Numbered from the stretch's first letter, positions 45,375 to 55,979 are shown. The stretch is DNA of 64,000 bases from Bradyrhizobium sp. 21 (GCF_023073335.1 NZ_JADPJG010000015.1:132020-196019), one strand, 5' to 3'. Program-made: numbers and translations. The notes: generated from the sequence alone by a model not told the origin.

Positions 45375-46301
45375 ATGTTCGGCGACTATTCGCTTGGTGA
45401 TCTCGGCTCCATCTTCGTCATGCAGGGTTTTGCAGGACTGATCCTGTTCTCCGTCTACGTGCTGATGGCGCTCGGTCTTGCGATCATCTTCGGCCAGATG
45501 GGCGTCATCAACATGGCCCATGGCGAGTTCATGATCCTCGGGGCCTACGTCACCTGGATGACCTCGAATTTCTTCCAGTCCTACTTGCCGAGTCTCTTTA
45601 GCGGTTACTTCTTCCTCGCGATGATCCTGGCCTTTGTCGCATCCGGTGCATTGGGAATGCTGGTGGAGTGGGTGCTGATACGGCATCTCTACAAGCGCCC
45701 GCTCGACACGCTGCTCGCGACCTGGGGCCTCAGCCTGATCCTGCAGCAGGCCTATCGCTCCGTGTTCGGCGCGCGTGAGGTTGGCGTCGAGCTGCCGCAG
45801 TGGATGCTCGGATCGCTGCACGTCACCGAAAGCATCGAAGTACCGATCAACGGCGTCTTCGTGATGTGCCTGACCCTGCTGATCACGCTGGGCGTCGCTT
45901 ATGTCATGTACAAGTCGCGCTGGGGCCGTCAGGTCCGCGCCGTCGTGCAGAACCGCATCATGGCCGGCGCGGTCGGTATCAACACCGAAAAGGTCGACCG
46001 TTACACCTTCGGTCTCGGCTGCGGCATCGCCGGCGTTGCCGGCAGTGCCTTCACCATGATCGGCTCGACCGGGCCGACCTCGGGCCAGCTCTACATCGTC
46101 GATACCTTCCTGGTGGTGGTGTTCGGCGGCGCCGCAAGCTTGCTCGGCACCATCGCCTCCGCGTTCTCGATCTCCCAGACGCAATCGACGCTCGAGTTCT
46201 TCCTGTCTGGATCGATGGCCAAGGTGCTCACGCTGCTCGCTGTCGTCGGCATCCTGATGCTGCGGCCGCAGGGCCTGTTCGCCCTCAAAGTCCGCAAATA
46301 A
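45375..46301 (+). CDS. urtB: Urea/amide ABC transporter permease UrtB
   Basis: A 308-residue permease of the LivH/UrtB type (MALGLAIIFGQMGVINMAHGEFMILGAYVTW; RAVVQNRIMAGAVGINTEKVDR for the ATPase contact). It makes the transmembrane channel with UrtC. GGAGG lies just before the ATG. It is not closely similar in sequence to the permease at 15892, so the two clusters are not a recent duplication. Confidence 0.93.
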   Translation: MFGDYSLGDLGSIFVMQGFAGLILFSVYVLMALGLAIIFGQMGVINMAHGEFMILGAYVTWMTSNFFQSYLPSLFSGYFFLAMILAFVASGALGMLVEWVLIRHLYKRPLDTLLATWGLSLILQQAYRSVFGAREVGVELPQWMLGSLHVTESIEVPINGVFVMCLTLLITLGVAYVMYKSRWGRQVRAVVQNRIMAGAVGINTEKVDRYTFGLGCGIAGVAGSAFTMIGSTGPTSGQLYIVDTFLVVVFGGAASLLGTIASAFSISQTQSTLEFFLSGSMAKVLTLLAVVGILMLRPQGLFALKVRK

Positions 46302-46318
46302 CGGAAGCAGGCAACGTC

Positions 46319-47464
46319 ATGATCATCAGCTCACGCTTCTTCAACCGATCCGAGCTCATCGGCTTCGTTGCGCTCGCAGCGGTCCTGTTCCTGATCCTGC
46401 CGCTGACGCTGGATGTCTTCCGCCTCAACCTGGTCGCGAAATACCTGACCTACGCCTTTGTCGCGGTCGGCCTGGTGCTATGCTGGGGATATGGCGGCAT
46501 TCTGAGCCTCGGCCAAGGCGTCTTCTTCGGCCTCGGCGGGTACTGCATGGCGATGTTCCTCAAGCTGGAAGCCTCCAGCGTAGAGAACACGAAAATCCAG
46601 TCGACGCCGGGCATTCCGGATTTCATGGACTGGAATCAGATCACGTCGCTGCCGTTGTTCTGGCAGCCATTTCATAGTCTCTCGCTCACCATTCTCGCCA
46701 TCATCCTGGTCCCCGGTCTCTTCGCCCTGATCATCGGCACCGCGATGTTCAAACGTCGTGTCGGCGGCACCTATTTCGCGATCATCACCCAGGCCGTCGC
46801 CGCCATCCTGACCATCCTGATCGTCGGGCAGCAGGGCTACACCGGCGGAATCAACGGCATGACCGACCTGCGGACGCTGAAGGGGTGGGACATCCGGCCG
46901 GACCATGCCAAGGTCATCCTGTACTTCGTCGAGGTGGTGTTGCTGTTCGCCTGCATCGGCATCGCGCAATTCATCCGCCTGACCAAGCTCGGTCGCATTC
47001 TGGTGGCGATGCGCGAACAGGAAGACCGCGTCCGCTTCTCCGGCTACAGCGTCGCCAATTTCAAGATTTTTGCCTTCTGCATGTCCGCAATCTTCGCCGC
47101 GATCGGCGGCGCCATGTTTGCGCTCAATGTCGGGTTCATGTCGCCGTCCTTCGTCGGCATCGTGCCGTCGATCGAGATGGTGATCTACACCGCGGTCGGC
47201 GGTCGGACGTCGATCTTCGGCGCGGTGTGGGGCGCGCTTCTGGTGAACTTCGCCAAGACCAGCCTTTCGGAATCGTTCCCGCAGCTCTGGCTGTTCGGCC
47301 TCGGCGCGCTGTTCATCGCGGTCGTGCTCGCCTTCCCGAATGGCCTGTCCGGACTCTGGGCCGATTACGTGCAGCCCCGCATCGATCGGCTGCTGCCGTC
47401 GCGCAAGGCGAAGTCGGGCGCGTGGGTCGATAATTCCGTCGCCGATGGCGCGCCGGCTGAGTGA
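46319..47464 (+). CDS. urtC: Urea/amide ABC transporter permease UrtC
   Basis: A 381-residue permease (LNLVAKYLTYAFVAVGLVLCWGYGGILSLGQGVFFGLGGYCMAM; VAMREQEDRVRFSGYSVANFKIF). The ATG at 46319 has GGAAGCAGG upstream and a usual UrtC N-terminus; the much longer open frame reaching back to 45800 is a shadow of urtB. It ends ten bases before the urtD start. Confidence 0.93.
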   Translation: MIISSRFFNRSELIGFVALAAVLFLILPLTLDVFRLNLVAKYLTYAFVAVGLVLCWGYGGILSLGQGVFFGLGGYCMAMFLKLEASSVENTKIQSTPGIPDFMDWNQITSLPLFWQPFHSLSLTILAIILVPGLFALIIGTAMFKRRVGGTYFAIITQAVAAILTILIVGQQGYTGGINGMTDLRTLKGWDIRPDHAKVILYFVEVVLLFACIGIAQFIRLTKLGRILVAMREQEDRVRFSGYSVANFKIFAFCMSAIFAAIGGAMFALNVGFMSPSFVGIVPSIEMVIYTAVGGRTSIFGAVWGALLVNFAKTSLSESFPQLWLFGLGALFIAVVLAFPNGLSGLWADYVQPRIDRLLPSRKAKSGAWVDNSVADGAPAE

Positions 47465-47474
47465 GGAGATCATC

Positions 47475-48230
<756 letters not shown>

Positions 48231-48241
48231 GGAGCACGCTG

Positions 48242-48931
48242 ATGCTGGCTATTTCCGATCTTCACGTCGCCTATGGTCAGAGCGAGGTGCTGCACGGGCT
48301 CAATGTCAAGGTCGCGCCCAACGAGATCGTGGCGATCATGGGCCGCAACGGCATGGGCAAGACCACGCTGATGAAGTCGCTGATGGGCATCCTGCCGACC
48401 AAGAGCGGCTCGGTGACCATGGACGGCGCCGAGCTCGGCAATTTGCCGAGCTATGATCGGGTGGCCAAGGGCCTCGCCTATGTGCCGCAGGGCCGCATGA
48501 TCTTTTCGACCATGACGGTGAAGGAGAACATCGAGACCGGCCTCGTGGTCTCCGGCGGCACCGAGGTGCCGGCCGACATCTACGAGCTGTTTCCGGTGCT
48601 GCTGGAGATGAAGGGCCGCCGCGGCGGCAATCTCTCCGGCGGCCAGCAGCAGCAGCTCGCGATTGCGCGTGCGCTCGCGACCAAGCCGAAAGTGCTGCTG
48701 CTGGACGAGCCGACCGAAGGTATCCAGCCGTCGATCATCAAGGAGATGGCGCGCACGCTGAAGCGCATCCGCGACGAAAAGGGGTTGTCGATCGTCGTGT
48801 CCGAGCAGGTTTTGAGCTTCGCGCTCGATATCGCCGACCGCGTGCTGGTGATCGAGAACGGCGAGATCGTGCGCGACGATCCGCGCGCCAGCGTCGATGC
48901 CGCACAGGTCTCGAAATATCTGTCCGTCTAA
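48242..48931 (+). CDS. urtE: Urea/amide ABC transporter ATPase UrtE
   Basis: A 229-residue ATPase with Walker A GRNGMGKTT, signature LSGGQQQQL, Walker B LLLLDEPTEGIQ and switch VVSEQVLSFAL. It begins 11 bases after urtD with GGAG upstream, and ends 27 bases before fmdA, so the transporter and the hydrolase are one transcript. Confidence 0.94.
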   Translation: MLAISDLHVAYGQSEVLHGLNVKVAPNEIVAIMGRNGMGKTTLMKSLMGILPTKSGSVTMDGAELGNLPSYDRVAKGLAYVPQGRMIFSTMTVKENIETGLVVSGGTEVPADIYELFPVLLEMKGRRGGNLSGGQQQQLAIARALATKPKVLLLDEPTEGIQPSIIKEMARTLKRIRDEKGLSIVVSEQVLSFALDIADRVLVIENGEIVRDDPRASVDAAQVSKYLSV

Positions 48932-48958
48932 CCAACCGTGTAAAAGGGGAGCATCTCG

Positions 48959-50188
48959 ATGCCAGAGACACTGATCAAGGTCGATCTCACCAAGTCGCCC
49001 TATGAAAATGACATGGTGCACAACCGCTGGCACCCCGACATTCCGATCGTGGCCTGGGTCAATCCCGGTGACGACTTCATCATCGAGACCTATGACTGGA
49101 CCGGCGGCTTCATCAAGAACAACGACTCCGCCGATGACGTGCGCGACATCGATCTCTCGATCGTGCACTTCCTCTCCGGCCCGATCGGCGTCAAGGGCGC
49201 CGAGCCCGGCGATCTCCTCGTCGTCGACCTGCTCGACGTCGGTCCGATGAAGGAGAGCCTGTGGGGCTTCAACGGCTTCTTCTCCAAGCAGAACGGCGGC
49301 GGCTTCCTCACGGATCACTTCCCGCTGGCGCAGAAGTCGATCTGGGACATCAAGGGCCTCTATACCTCGTCGCGCCACGTGCCCGGCGTCAACTTCGCCG
49401 GTCTCATTCACCCCGGCCTGATCGGCTGTCTGCCCGATCCGAAGATGCTGGACACCTGGAACAAGCGCGAGGCCGAGCTGATCGCGACCAATCCGACCCG
49501 CGTGCCCGGCCTTGCCAACCCGCCGTTCGCGCCGACCGCCCATGGCGGCCGCGCCAAGGGCGACGTCAAGGCCAAGATCGGTGCGGAGGGCGCGCGCACC
49601 GTGCCGCCGCGCGAGCACGGCGGCAATTGCGACATCAAGGATCTGTCTCGCGGCTCGAAAATCTATTTCCCCGTCTACGTGCCCGGCGCCGGGCTCTCGA
49701 TGGGCGACCTGCACTTCAGCCAGGGCGACGGCGAAATCACCTTCTGCGGCGCCATCGAGATGGCCGGCTGGCTGCATCTGAAGGTCGAAGTGATCAAGGA
49801 CGGCATGGCCAAGTACGGCATCAAGAACCCGATCTTCAAGCCGTCGCCGATTACGCCGAACTACAAGGATTATCTGATCTTCGAAGGCATCTCGGTCGAC
49901 GAGGCCGGCAAGCAGCACTATCTCGACGTCCACATCGCTTACCGCCAGGCCTGCCTCAACGCGATCGAATACCTGAAGAAGTTCGGCTATTCCGGCGCCC
50001 AGGCCTATTCAATCCTCGGCACCGCACCATGCCAGGGCCACATCTCCGGCGTGGTCGACGTGCCCAACGCCTGCGCCACGCTGTGGCTGCCGACCGAGAT
50101 CTTCGACTTCGACGTGATGCCGTCGTCGGCAGGACCGATCAAGCACATCACCGGCGATATCCAGATGCCGATCTCGCCGGACAAGTAA
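48959..50188 (+). CDS. fmdA: Formamidase / acetamidase FmdA
   Basis: A 409-residue enzyme of the acetamidase/formamidase family, which hydrolyses formamide or short amides to acid and ammonia with a metal-based site unrelated to other amidases. Motifs: DWTGGFIKNNDSADDVRDIDLS, HPGLIGCLPDP, HGGNCDIKDLSRGSKIYFPVYVPGAGLSMGDLHFSQGDGEITFCG. AGGGGAG precedes the ATG. Length matches known FmdA. It is downstream of the importer and directly upstream, past a large hairpin, of fmdB and amiE. Confidence 0.95.
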   Translation: MPETLIKVDLTKSPYENDMVHNRWHPDIPIVAWVNPGDDFIIETYDWTGGFIKNNDSADDVRDIDLSIVHFLSGPIGVKGAEPGDLLVVDLLDVGPMKESLWGFNGFFSKQNGGGFLTDHFPLAQKSIWDIKGLYTSSRHVPGVNFAGLIHPGLIGCLPDPKMLDTWNKREAELIATNPTRVPGLANPPFAPTAHGGRAKGDVKAKIGAEGARTVPPREHGGNCDIKDLSRGSKIYFPVYVPGAGLSMGDLHFSQGDGEITFCGAIEMAGWLHLKVEVIKDGMAKYGIKNPIFKPSPITPNYKDYLIFEGISVDEAGKQHYLDVHIAYRQACLNAIEYLKKFGYSGAQAYSILGTAPCQGHISGVVDVPNACATLWLPTEIFDFDVMPSSAGPIKHITGDIQMPISPDK

Positions 50189-50194
50189 TCCCTG

Positions 50195-50242
50195 CGCGAC
50201 GGGATGCGGGACGGCGAATCTGCCGCCCTGCATCCCGTCGCG
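50195..50242 (+). terminator. Large hairpin between fmdA and fmdB
   Basis: A 13-bp perfect outer stem (50195-50207 with 50230-50242), then a G-U pair, two pairs, one A-C mismatch and four more pairs, with a 6-base loop (50216-50221). It starts seven bases after the fmdA stop. No U-run follows, so it may attenuate or stabilise rather than end the message. Confidence 0.6.
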
Positions 50243-50279
50243 GCAGTTCTCTCACAGGCAACAGCGTAGGGATGATGCG

Positions 50280-50657
50280 ATGCCGGTCTATGAATATCTC
50301 TGTGACGATTGCGGTCCGTTCAAGGACCTCAGGCCGATGGCCGAATGCGACGATCCGCAAGGCTGCCCGAATTGCGAGACGATGGCGCCGCGCGTCATCC
50401 TGACCGCGCCGAATTTCTTCTGCATGCCGTCGGAGACGCGCAAGGCTCACGCCGTCAACGAGCGCAGCACGCACGCGCCGCAGACGCTCGCGCAATACAA
50501 GGCCTCGCACGGCCCCGGCTGCGGCTGCTGCTCGTCGGGCAAGACCGTGAAGGACAAGAGCACGACCGACAAGAAAAAGCCGGCGCGGCTGGTGACCAAG
50601 ACCAGGAGCGGCGCCAAGGGCTTTCCCACTGCGCGGCCCTGGATGATCAGCCACTAA
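50280..50657 (+). CDS. fmdB: FmdB-family zinc-ribbon protein
   Basis: A 125-residue protein with an N-terminal zinc ribbon: MPVYEYLCDDCGPF and a second CPNC pair, the signature of the FmdB family first named from the Methylophilus fmd operon, where it is a suspected regulator. A second Cys-rich patch (GPGCGCCSSG) and a basic Lys tail follow. Biochemical function is unknown. It lies between the two amidase genes. Confidence 0.9.
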   Translation: MPVYEYLCDDCGPFKDLRPMAECDDPQGCPNCETMAPRVILTAPNFFCMPSETRKAHAVNERSTHAPQTLAQYKASHGPGCGCCSSGKTVKDKSTTDKKKPARLVTKTRSGAKGFPTARPWMISH

Positions 50658-50698
50658 TTCACGCGGCAATCTCAAACAGCGTACAGGAGCGACTCAAA

Positions 50699-51739
50699 AT
50701 GCTTCATGGTGACATTTCCAGCAGCAACGACACCGTCGGCGTCGCAGTGGTGAACTACAAGATGCCCCGCCTGCACACCAAGGCCGAGGTGCTCGATAAC
50801 GCCCGCAAGATCGCCGACATGGTGGTGGGCATGAAGACCGGCCTGCCCGGCATGGACCTGGTGATCTTCCCGGAATACTCCACCCAAGGCATCATGTACG
50901 ATTCCAAGGAGATGTACGAGACCGCTTGCGCGGTGCCGGGCGAGGAAACCGCGATCTTCGCGGAGGCCTGCCGCAAAGCGAAAGTGTGGGGCGTGTTTTC
51001 GCTCACCGGCGAGCGTCACGAGGAGCATCCGCACAAGGCACCCTACAACACCCTGATCCTGATGAACGACCAGGGCGAGATCGTCCAGAAGTACCGCAAG
51101 ATCATGCCGTGGGTACCGATCGAGGGCTGGTATCCCGGCAATTGCACCTATGTCTCCGACGGTCCTAAGGGAATGAAGGTCAGCCTGATCATCTGCGACG
51201 ACGGCAATTTTCCCGAGATCTGGCGCGACTGCGCCATGAAGGGCGCCGAGCTGATCGTGCGTTGCCAGGGCTACATGTATCCGGCCAAGGAACAGCAGGT
51301 CATGATTTCCAAAGCGATGGCGTGGGCCAATAATGTCTATGTCGCCGTCGCCAACGCCGCCGGCTTCGACGGTGTCTATTCCTATTTCGGTCACTCCGCG
51401 ATCATCGGCTTCGACGGCCGCACGCTCGGCGAATGCGGCGAGGAGGACTACGGCATCCAATATGCCCAGCTGTCGAAACATCTGATCCGCGATGCCCGCC
51501 GCAACGGCCAGTCGCAGAACCACCTCTACAAGTTGGTCCATCGCGGCTACACCGGCATGATCAATTCCGGCGAAAGCCCGCGCGGCGTCGCGGCCTGCCC
51601 GTATGATTTTTACAAGAACTGGATCGCCGATCCCGAAGGTACGCGGGACATGGTCGAGGCGATGACCCGCTCGACGCCGGGGACCGCCGAATGTCCGATC
51701 GACGGCATCCCGAATGAAGCGGCTGCCAGCAACTACTAA
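50699..51739 (+). CDS. amiE: Aliphatic amidase AmiE
   Basis: A 346-residue nitrilase-superfamily amidase, the same length as the Pseudomonas aeruginosa enzyme. The catalytic Glu59 (FPEY), Lys134 (YRKI), Glu142 and Cys166 (IICDDGN) all fall at the standard numbers. It hydrolyses short aliphatic amides such as acetamide and propionamide. The ATG at 50699 has CAGGAG upstream; the frame extends into fmdB antisense of sense, which is rejected. With FmdA it gives the cluster two unrelated amide hydrolases. The hairpin at 51746 probably ends the operon. Confidence 0.97.
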   Translation: MLHGDISSSNDTVGVAVVNYKMPRLHTKAEVLDNARKIADMVVGMKTGLPGMDLVIFPEYSTQGIMYDSKEMYETACAVPGEETAIFAEACRKAKVWGVFSLTGERHEEHPHKAPYNTLILMNDQGEIVQKYRKIMPWVPIEGWYPGNCTYVSDGPKGMKVSLIICDDGNFPEIWRDCAMKGAELIVRCQGYMYPAKEQQVMISKAMAWANNVYVAVANAAGFDGVYSYFGHSAIIGFDGRTLGECGEEDYGIQYAQLSKHLIRDARRNGQSQNHLYKLVHRGYTGMINSGESPRGVAACPYDFYKNWIADPEGTRDMVEAMTRSTPGTAECPIDGIPNEAAASNY

Positions 51740-51745
51740 GCCATA

Positions 51746-51768
51746 GCGGCCGATATCCGGTCGGCCGC
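51746..51768 (+). terminator. Hairpin after amiE
   Basis: GCGGCCGA (51746-51753) pairs exactly with TCGGCCGC (51761-51768) around a 7-base loop, six bases past the amiE stop. No U-tract, so only a probable end of the urt-fmd-amiE operon. Confidence 0.55.
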
Positions 51769-51943
51769 GCAAGCCACATCTGACGCGCAATGGTAACTGC
51801 GCTGGGCAAAACCGTGGCCCGGTTGCAACATGGCCGTTGGATTCTGCCTTGGTTGTGCGCCAAACGGACGCATTTGGGTCGGGTCGTAGTTCTACGGGAC
51901 CTCCTCATGGCCTAAGTTCCCTGGGAACAGTGGGGAGAGTGGC

Positions 51944-54900
51944 GTGAGGGGCGGGGTGCCATGGAGGCCGCAGGGTGGGCTGCGCGGGCATGGCTCCGTG
52001 TCATCCGCTGGTGCATCGGCAATCCTGGCGCTCGTGTGCGGCCTTGGCCTTTCGACGACGCCGGTCAACGCGCAATGTGCGCCTGACCCGGCTTCGAGTG
52101 GCCAGACCGTGACCTGTAGCGGCACCGATGCGGACGGCTTCCAGGCCGGCCCCGGCATCGATAGTCTGAGCGTCAACGTGTTGTCCGGTGCGACCGTGAC
52201 CGACAACGGGGCGGTCGCGATCGGCGTCAACGATTTCAACACCATCACCAACAACGGCACGCTGTCGGCGGGCTCGGGCCTTACCGGCATCAGCGTCGGA
52301 AATTTCAACACCGTGACCAATAACGGTAGCATCACCGCGCTCGACAACGGCCTCGGCATTTCTGCGCTCGACCACAACATCATCACCAATGCCGGAACGA
52401 TCACGACGGGTGACGGCGGCGCTGCGATCTCGGTAGGCGACAACAACACCGTCACCAATAGCGGCGCGCTGTCAGTCGGGGCCGGGGGCTCAGGCATCTT
52501 CGGTGCCGTGAACAATACGGTGACCAACGCAGCCGGCGGCACGATCGCCGGGCTTGACGACGCGATCGGCATTTTCGTCTTCGGCAACGCGACGGTGACC
52601 AATGCTGGCGCGATCACTGTCGGCGATTCCACCGGATTGTCCGGCGGTATTCTCGCCATCAGCGACAACAACACGGTCATCAACACGGCTACCGGCACGA
52701 TCTGGGTCGGACAGAACGCCGCCGGCATCTTCATGCAGGGCAACTTTCAAACGGTCAGTAATTTCGGCGCCATTACAGCCCTGGACTTCGGCGTCGGCAT
52801 TGCCGTGCAGGGCGATGACGCCAAGGTGACCAATGGCGGTTCGATCACGACGGGCGATAGCGGATCGGCGGGCATTTCGGTGCAGGGCGATCGGGCCGCG
52901 ATCAGCCAAAGCGGCACGATCAATGTCGGCCTGGGTGGTTGGGGCATCGCCTATAACGGCTCGTCCTCCACGATCACCAACAGCGGGCGGATCACGGGCG
53001 TCGATTTTGCCGAAGGCATCATTGTCTCCGGTGATTCCAACACCGTCATCAATAAGGGCACGATCGTCGTCGGCGATACCGGCATCGGCATCGACGTAAG
53101 CTCGTTCGGCGCGACCAACCAGATCGTCAATACCGGCACCATTACCGTCGGGTTCAACGGTATCGGCATCAGCGTGAGTGGCGGGGCGGATGTCTTCAAC
53201 TCGGGAACAATCAACGCCGCGACCGGCTTTGCCGCGGTCGAATTCTGCATCTGCGGCCCGAACTCGCTTACGCTCGGGCCCGGTAGCATCATCAACGGCC
53301 TGGTGCTCGGCACCGGCACCGACACGTTCCAGCTCGGCGGCATCGGCAAGGATACGTTCAATCTCGACCTGATCGGCGCCGGCCTCCAATACGACGGCTT
53401 CTCGACCTTCAACAAGATCGACAGCTCGACCTGGACCGTGACCGGCATCGGCAATCAGGACTGGAACGTGCTTGGCGGCACGTTGATGCTGGCCGGCACC
53501 ATCAACGGCAATGTGGCCGTTGCCGCGGGCGGCACATTCGGCGGCGTCGGCACGGTCGGCAACATCGTCGTCAATGGCGGCACGCTGGCGCCGGGCAATC
53601 CGACCGGAACGCTCACCGTGTCCGGCAACCTCACGTTCACGACCGCGTCGAGCTATATGGTGCAGGTTTCCGGTGCGAGCAACGGCATCGCGGTCGTCAC
53701 CGGGACATCCACGCTCAATGGTGCTACTGTCACGGTCGTACCGGTCGGCACGATCACAAATCACTACAAGATCCTGACCGCGGGAACGCTGCCCGACACG
53801 TTCAATCCGGTCGTCGGCGGTTTGTCGCCGAACCTGCGTGCGACGTTGAGCCGCGATCCCAACAACGTCTTCCTCGATCTCGTGCTGGGCTATGGCGGCG
53901 GCCTCAACATCAATCAGCAGAACGTCGCCAACGTCCTGACCCGCACCTTCAACAATGGTGGCAGTCTGCCTGTGGCGCTGGCGAATCTCACGCCCCAGGG
54001 TCTGACGCAGGCTTCCGGCGAGTCGGCAACGGGATCGCAACAGTCGACATTCAATGCGATGAACCTGTTCCTCGGCCTGTTGACCGACGTGTTTGGCTCG
54101 GGACGCGGCGGCGCACCGGGAGCGACGCCATTCGCCGACGAGGCGAGCGCGAACGCGTATGCCGGGAGCGGCAAGACCGCACGGGACAAGAACCCACGCG
54201 ACGCCCTGGCCTCGATCTATCGCAAGGCGCCGCCGGCCAATTTCGAACAGCGCTGGGATGTGTGGGCGGCCGGCTACGGCGGCTCGCAGACCACCGACGG
54301 CAACGCTGCTCTCGGCTCGAACACCACCAGCAGCAGCGTCTATGGCACCGCGGTCGGCCTCGATTACCGCTTCTCGCCGTCGACGATCGCCGGCTTCGCG
54401 CTTGCGGGCGGCGCGACCGGCTTCAACGTCAACGGGCTCGGCTGGGGCCGCTCCGACCTGTTCCAGGCCGGCGCCTTCGTGCGCCACACGGCGGGACCGG
54501 CCTATATCACGGCCGCGCTGGCCTATGGCTGGCAGGATGTCACCACCAACCGCATCGTCACCGCTGCCGGTGTCGATCAGTTGCGGGCGCAGTTCAACGC
54601 CAACGCGCTCTCTGGCCGGATCGAAGGCGGCTATCGCCAAGCCACGCAGTGGATCGGCCTCACGCCCTATGCGGCGCTCCAGGCCACCATGTTCAGCCTG
54701 CCGAGCTATTCGGAGTTCGCTGTGGTCGGCAGCAACGTCTTCGCGTTGAATTATGCCGCCAAGGACGTGACCAGCACCCGCACCGAGCTCGGCTTGCGCG
54801 CGGACAAATCATTCGCGGCGGCCGGTGGCCTGATGACCCTGCGCGGCCGCGTCGCCTGGGCGCATGACTATAATCCGGACCGCAGCGTCGGTGCGGTATT

Positions 54901-55087
54901 CCAGACGTTGCCGGGATCGGCCTTCGTCGTGAACGGCGCCGCGCAGGCGCGCGACTCCGCGCTGACCACGGCATCGGTGCAGATGAGCTGGATGAACGGC
55001 TGGTCCGCGTCGGCGACCTTCGAGGGCGAGTTCTCGAACGTCACCCGCTCCTACGCCGGCAAGGGCGTCGTCCGCTACGCCTGGTAG
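51944..55087 (+). CDS. Autotransporter (type V secretion) with repetitive beta-helix passenger
   Basis: A 1047-residue outer-membrane protein. A long signal peptide (about 1-43, ending PVNAQ) is followed by about 13 tandem units of 23-27 residues, built around NTVTNNGTI...GIGISV, which should stack as a right-handed beta-helix. An autochaperone-like segment (GGTLMLAGTINGNVAVAAGGTFGGVGTVGN) and a C-terminal beta-barrel (about 770-1047) ending RYAW follow; an aromatic last residue is the outer-membrane sorting signal. A GTG at 51944 with GGGGAG upstream is the only good start in frame. The likely role is adhesion; no adhesin motif (RGD, lectin) was seen. Confidence 0.9.
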   Translation: MRGGVPWRPQGGLRGHGSVSSAGASAILALVCGLGLSTTPVNAQCAPDPASSGQTVTCSGTDADGFQAGPGIDSLSVNVLSGATVTDNGAVAIGVNDFNTITNNGTLSAGSGLTGISVGNFNTVTNNGSITALDNGLGISALDHNIITNAGTITTGDGGAAISVGDNNTVTNSGALSVGAGGSGIFGAVNNTVTNAAGGTIAGLDDAIGIFVFGNATVTNAGAITVGDSTGLSGGILAISDNNTVINTATGTIWVGQNAAGIFMQGNFQTVSNFGAITALDFGVGIAVQGDDAKVTNGGSITTGDSGSAGISVQGDRAAISQSGTINVGLGGWGIAYNGSSSTITNSGRITGVDFAEGIIVSGDSNTVINKGTIVVGDTGIGIDVSSFGATNQIVNTGTITVGFNGIGISVSGGADVFNSGTINAATGFAAVEFCICGPNSLTLGPGSIINGLVLGTGTDTFQLGGIGKDTFNLDLIGAGLQYDGFSTFNKIDSSTWTVTGIGNQDWNVLGGTLMLAGTINGNVAVAAGGTFGGVGTVGNIVVNGGTLAPGNPTGTLTVSGNLTFTTASSYMVQVSGASNGIAVVTGTSTLNGATVTVVPVGTITNHYKILTAGTLPDTFNPVVGGLSPNLRATLSRDPNNVFLDLVLGYGGGLNINQQNVANVLTRTFNNGGSLPVALANLTPQGLTQASGESATGSQQSTFNAMNLFLGLLTDVFGSGRGGAPGATPFADEASANAYAGSGKTARDKNPRDALASIYRKAPPANFEQRWDVWAAGYGGSQTTDGNAALGSNTTSSSVYGTAVGLDYRFSPSTIAGFALAGGATGFNVNGLGWGRSDLFQAGAFVRHTAGPAYITAALAYGWQDVTTNRIVTAAGVDQLRAQFNANALSGRIEGGYRQATQWIGLTPYAALQATMFSLPSYSEFAVVGSNVFALNYAAKDVTSTRTELGLRADKSFAAAGGLMTLRGRVAWAHDYNPDRSVGAVFQTLPGSAFVVNGAAQARDSALTTASVQMSWMNGWSASATFEGEFSNVTRSYAGKGVVRYAW
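52234..53182 (+). repeat. Tandem protein-coding repeats of the autotransporter passenger
   Basis: About 13 imperfect units of 69-81 bases encode N-T-V-T-N-x-G-x-I turns followed by G-x-G-I-x-V strands. DNA similarity between units is moderate and the protein pattern is clearer, so the array is old or under selection to keep the beta-helix spacing. Confidence 0.75.
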
Positions 55088-55090
55088 GCT

Positions 55091-55918
55091 CTACCGCTTC
55101 TGCTGCGTGGGCTTGCGTGGCGGGCGCGTGGCGGCGGGGGTCGGCGTCCCGCTCATCTTGTTGGCGGCCTCGCTGACGTCGAGCAGCGAGCGACGGATGT
55201 CCTCGAGGAAGTTCGCCGATTTCTTCTTCATGGTGTCGGCGAGCTCGCGCAAGTCCTGTATCTTTTCAAACAGCTCATCCGCCTTGCCGTCGACGAAGCC
55301 CGGCACCACGCCCTCGATCTTCGTGACGGCCTTGTCGAAGCCCGCGAAGGCGCTGTCGACCTTGGCCATGACGGAATCGATTTCGCCGCCCTTGCTCCTG
55401 AGATCGGCGGTGTGGTTCTCGAACGTGCGCAGGCCCTCCTTGATGGCCGGGGCGTTGCTCACGATCGTGCGATCGACACTATGCAGCGTGTCGACGATGG
55501 ATTCGGCGTCGCTGAGATCGGCAGTCAGCACGGGGACGCCGTCCGAGTCGAGCGGCACCGGCGGTGCGGAGGGCGCGCCCCCGATCAGCGAGATCGCGGC
55601 GACGCCGGTGAGACCCTGGAACTCGATGCCCGCGACGGTGTCCTTGCGGATCGGCGCGGTGTTATCGAGCGATACGAGCGCCACGACCTTGCGCGGATTG
55701 TCCAGCTTGATCGACAGGATCTGGCCCGCGGGAATACCGTCGAAATTGACCGGCCCGCCGCGGCGCAGGCCGCTGGCGGAGCCGCCCTCGAACACCACGC
55801 GCAACTGGCTGCGGCTCTGGGTGGTGCGCCATTTCTGCACACCGAGCAGGCCGCCGAACGCCACGGCGATCGCCGTCAGCGTCGCCGTTCCGATCACCAG
55901 ATTGCTCGCGCGTGCCAT
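55091..55918 (-). CDS. MCE/MlaD-family protein
   Basis: A 275-residue protein with one N-terminal membrane anchor (about 7-27; IGTATLTAIAVAFGGLLG), an MCE domain (about 38-120; VVFEGGSASGLRRGGPVNFDGIPAGQI), then helical segments that could form the lipid tunnel (DLRELADTMKKKSANFLEDIRRSL) and a Pro/basic tail. MlaD-type proteins bind phospholipids between membranes and normally work with MlaE/MlaF, which are not here. It converges on the autotransporter, leaving only three bases. Confidence 0.88.
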   Translation of the reverse strand: MARASNLVIGTATLTAIAVAFGGLLGVQKWRTTQSRSQLRVVFEGGSASGLRRGGPVNFDGIPAGQILSIKLDNPRKVVALVSLDNTAPIRKDTVAGIEFQGLTGVAAISLIGGAPSAPPVPLDSDGVPVLTADLSDAESIVDTLHSVDRTIVSNAPAIKEGLRTFENHTADLRSKGGEIDSVMAKVDSAFAGFDKAVTKIEGVVPGFVDGKADELFEKIQDLRELADTMKKKSANFLEDIRRSLLDVSEAANKMSGTPTPAATRPPRKPTQQKR

Positions 55919-55979
55919 GCGGGGCTATTTTACGGCCAAAGCGGGGAAGTTGGAAGGAGCCCTGCCGCCCTGCTGGCCA

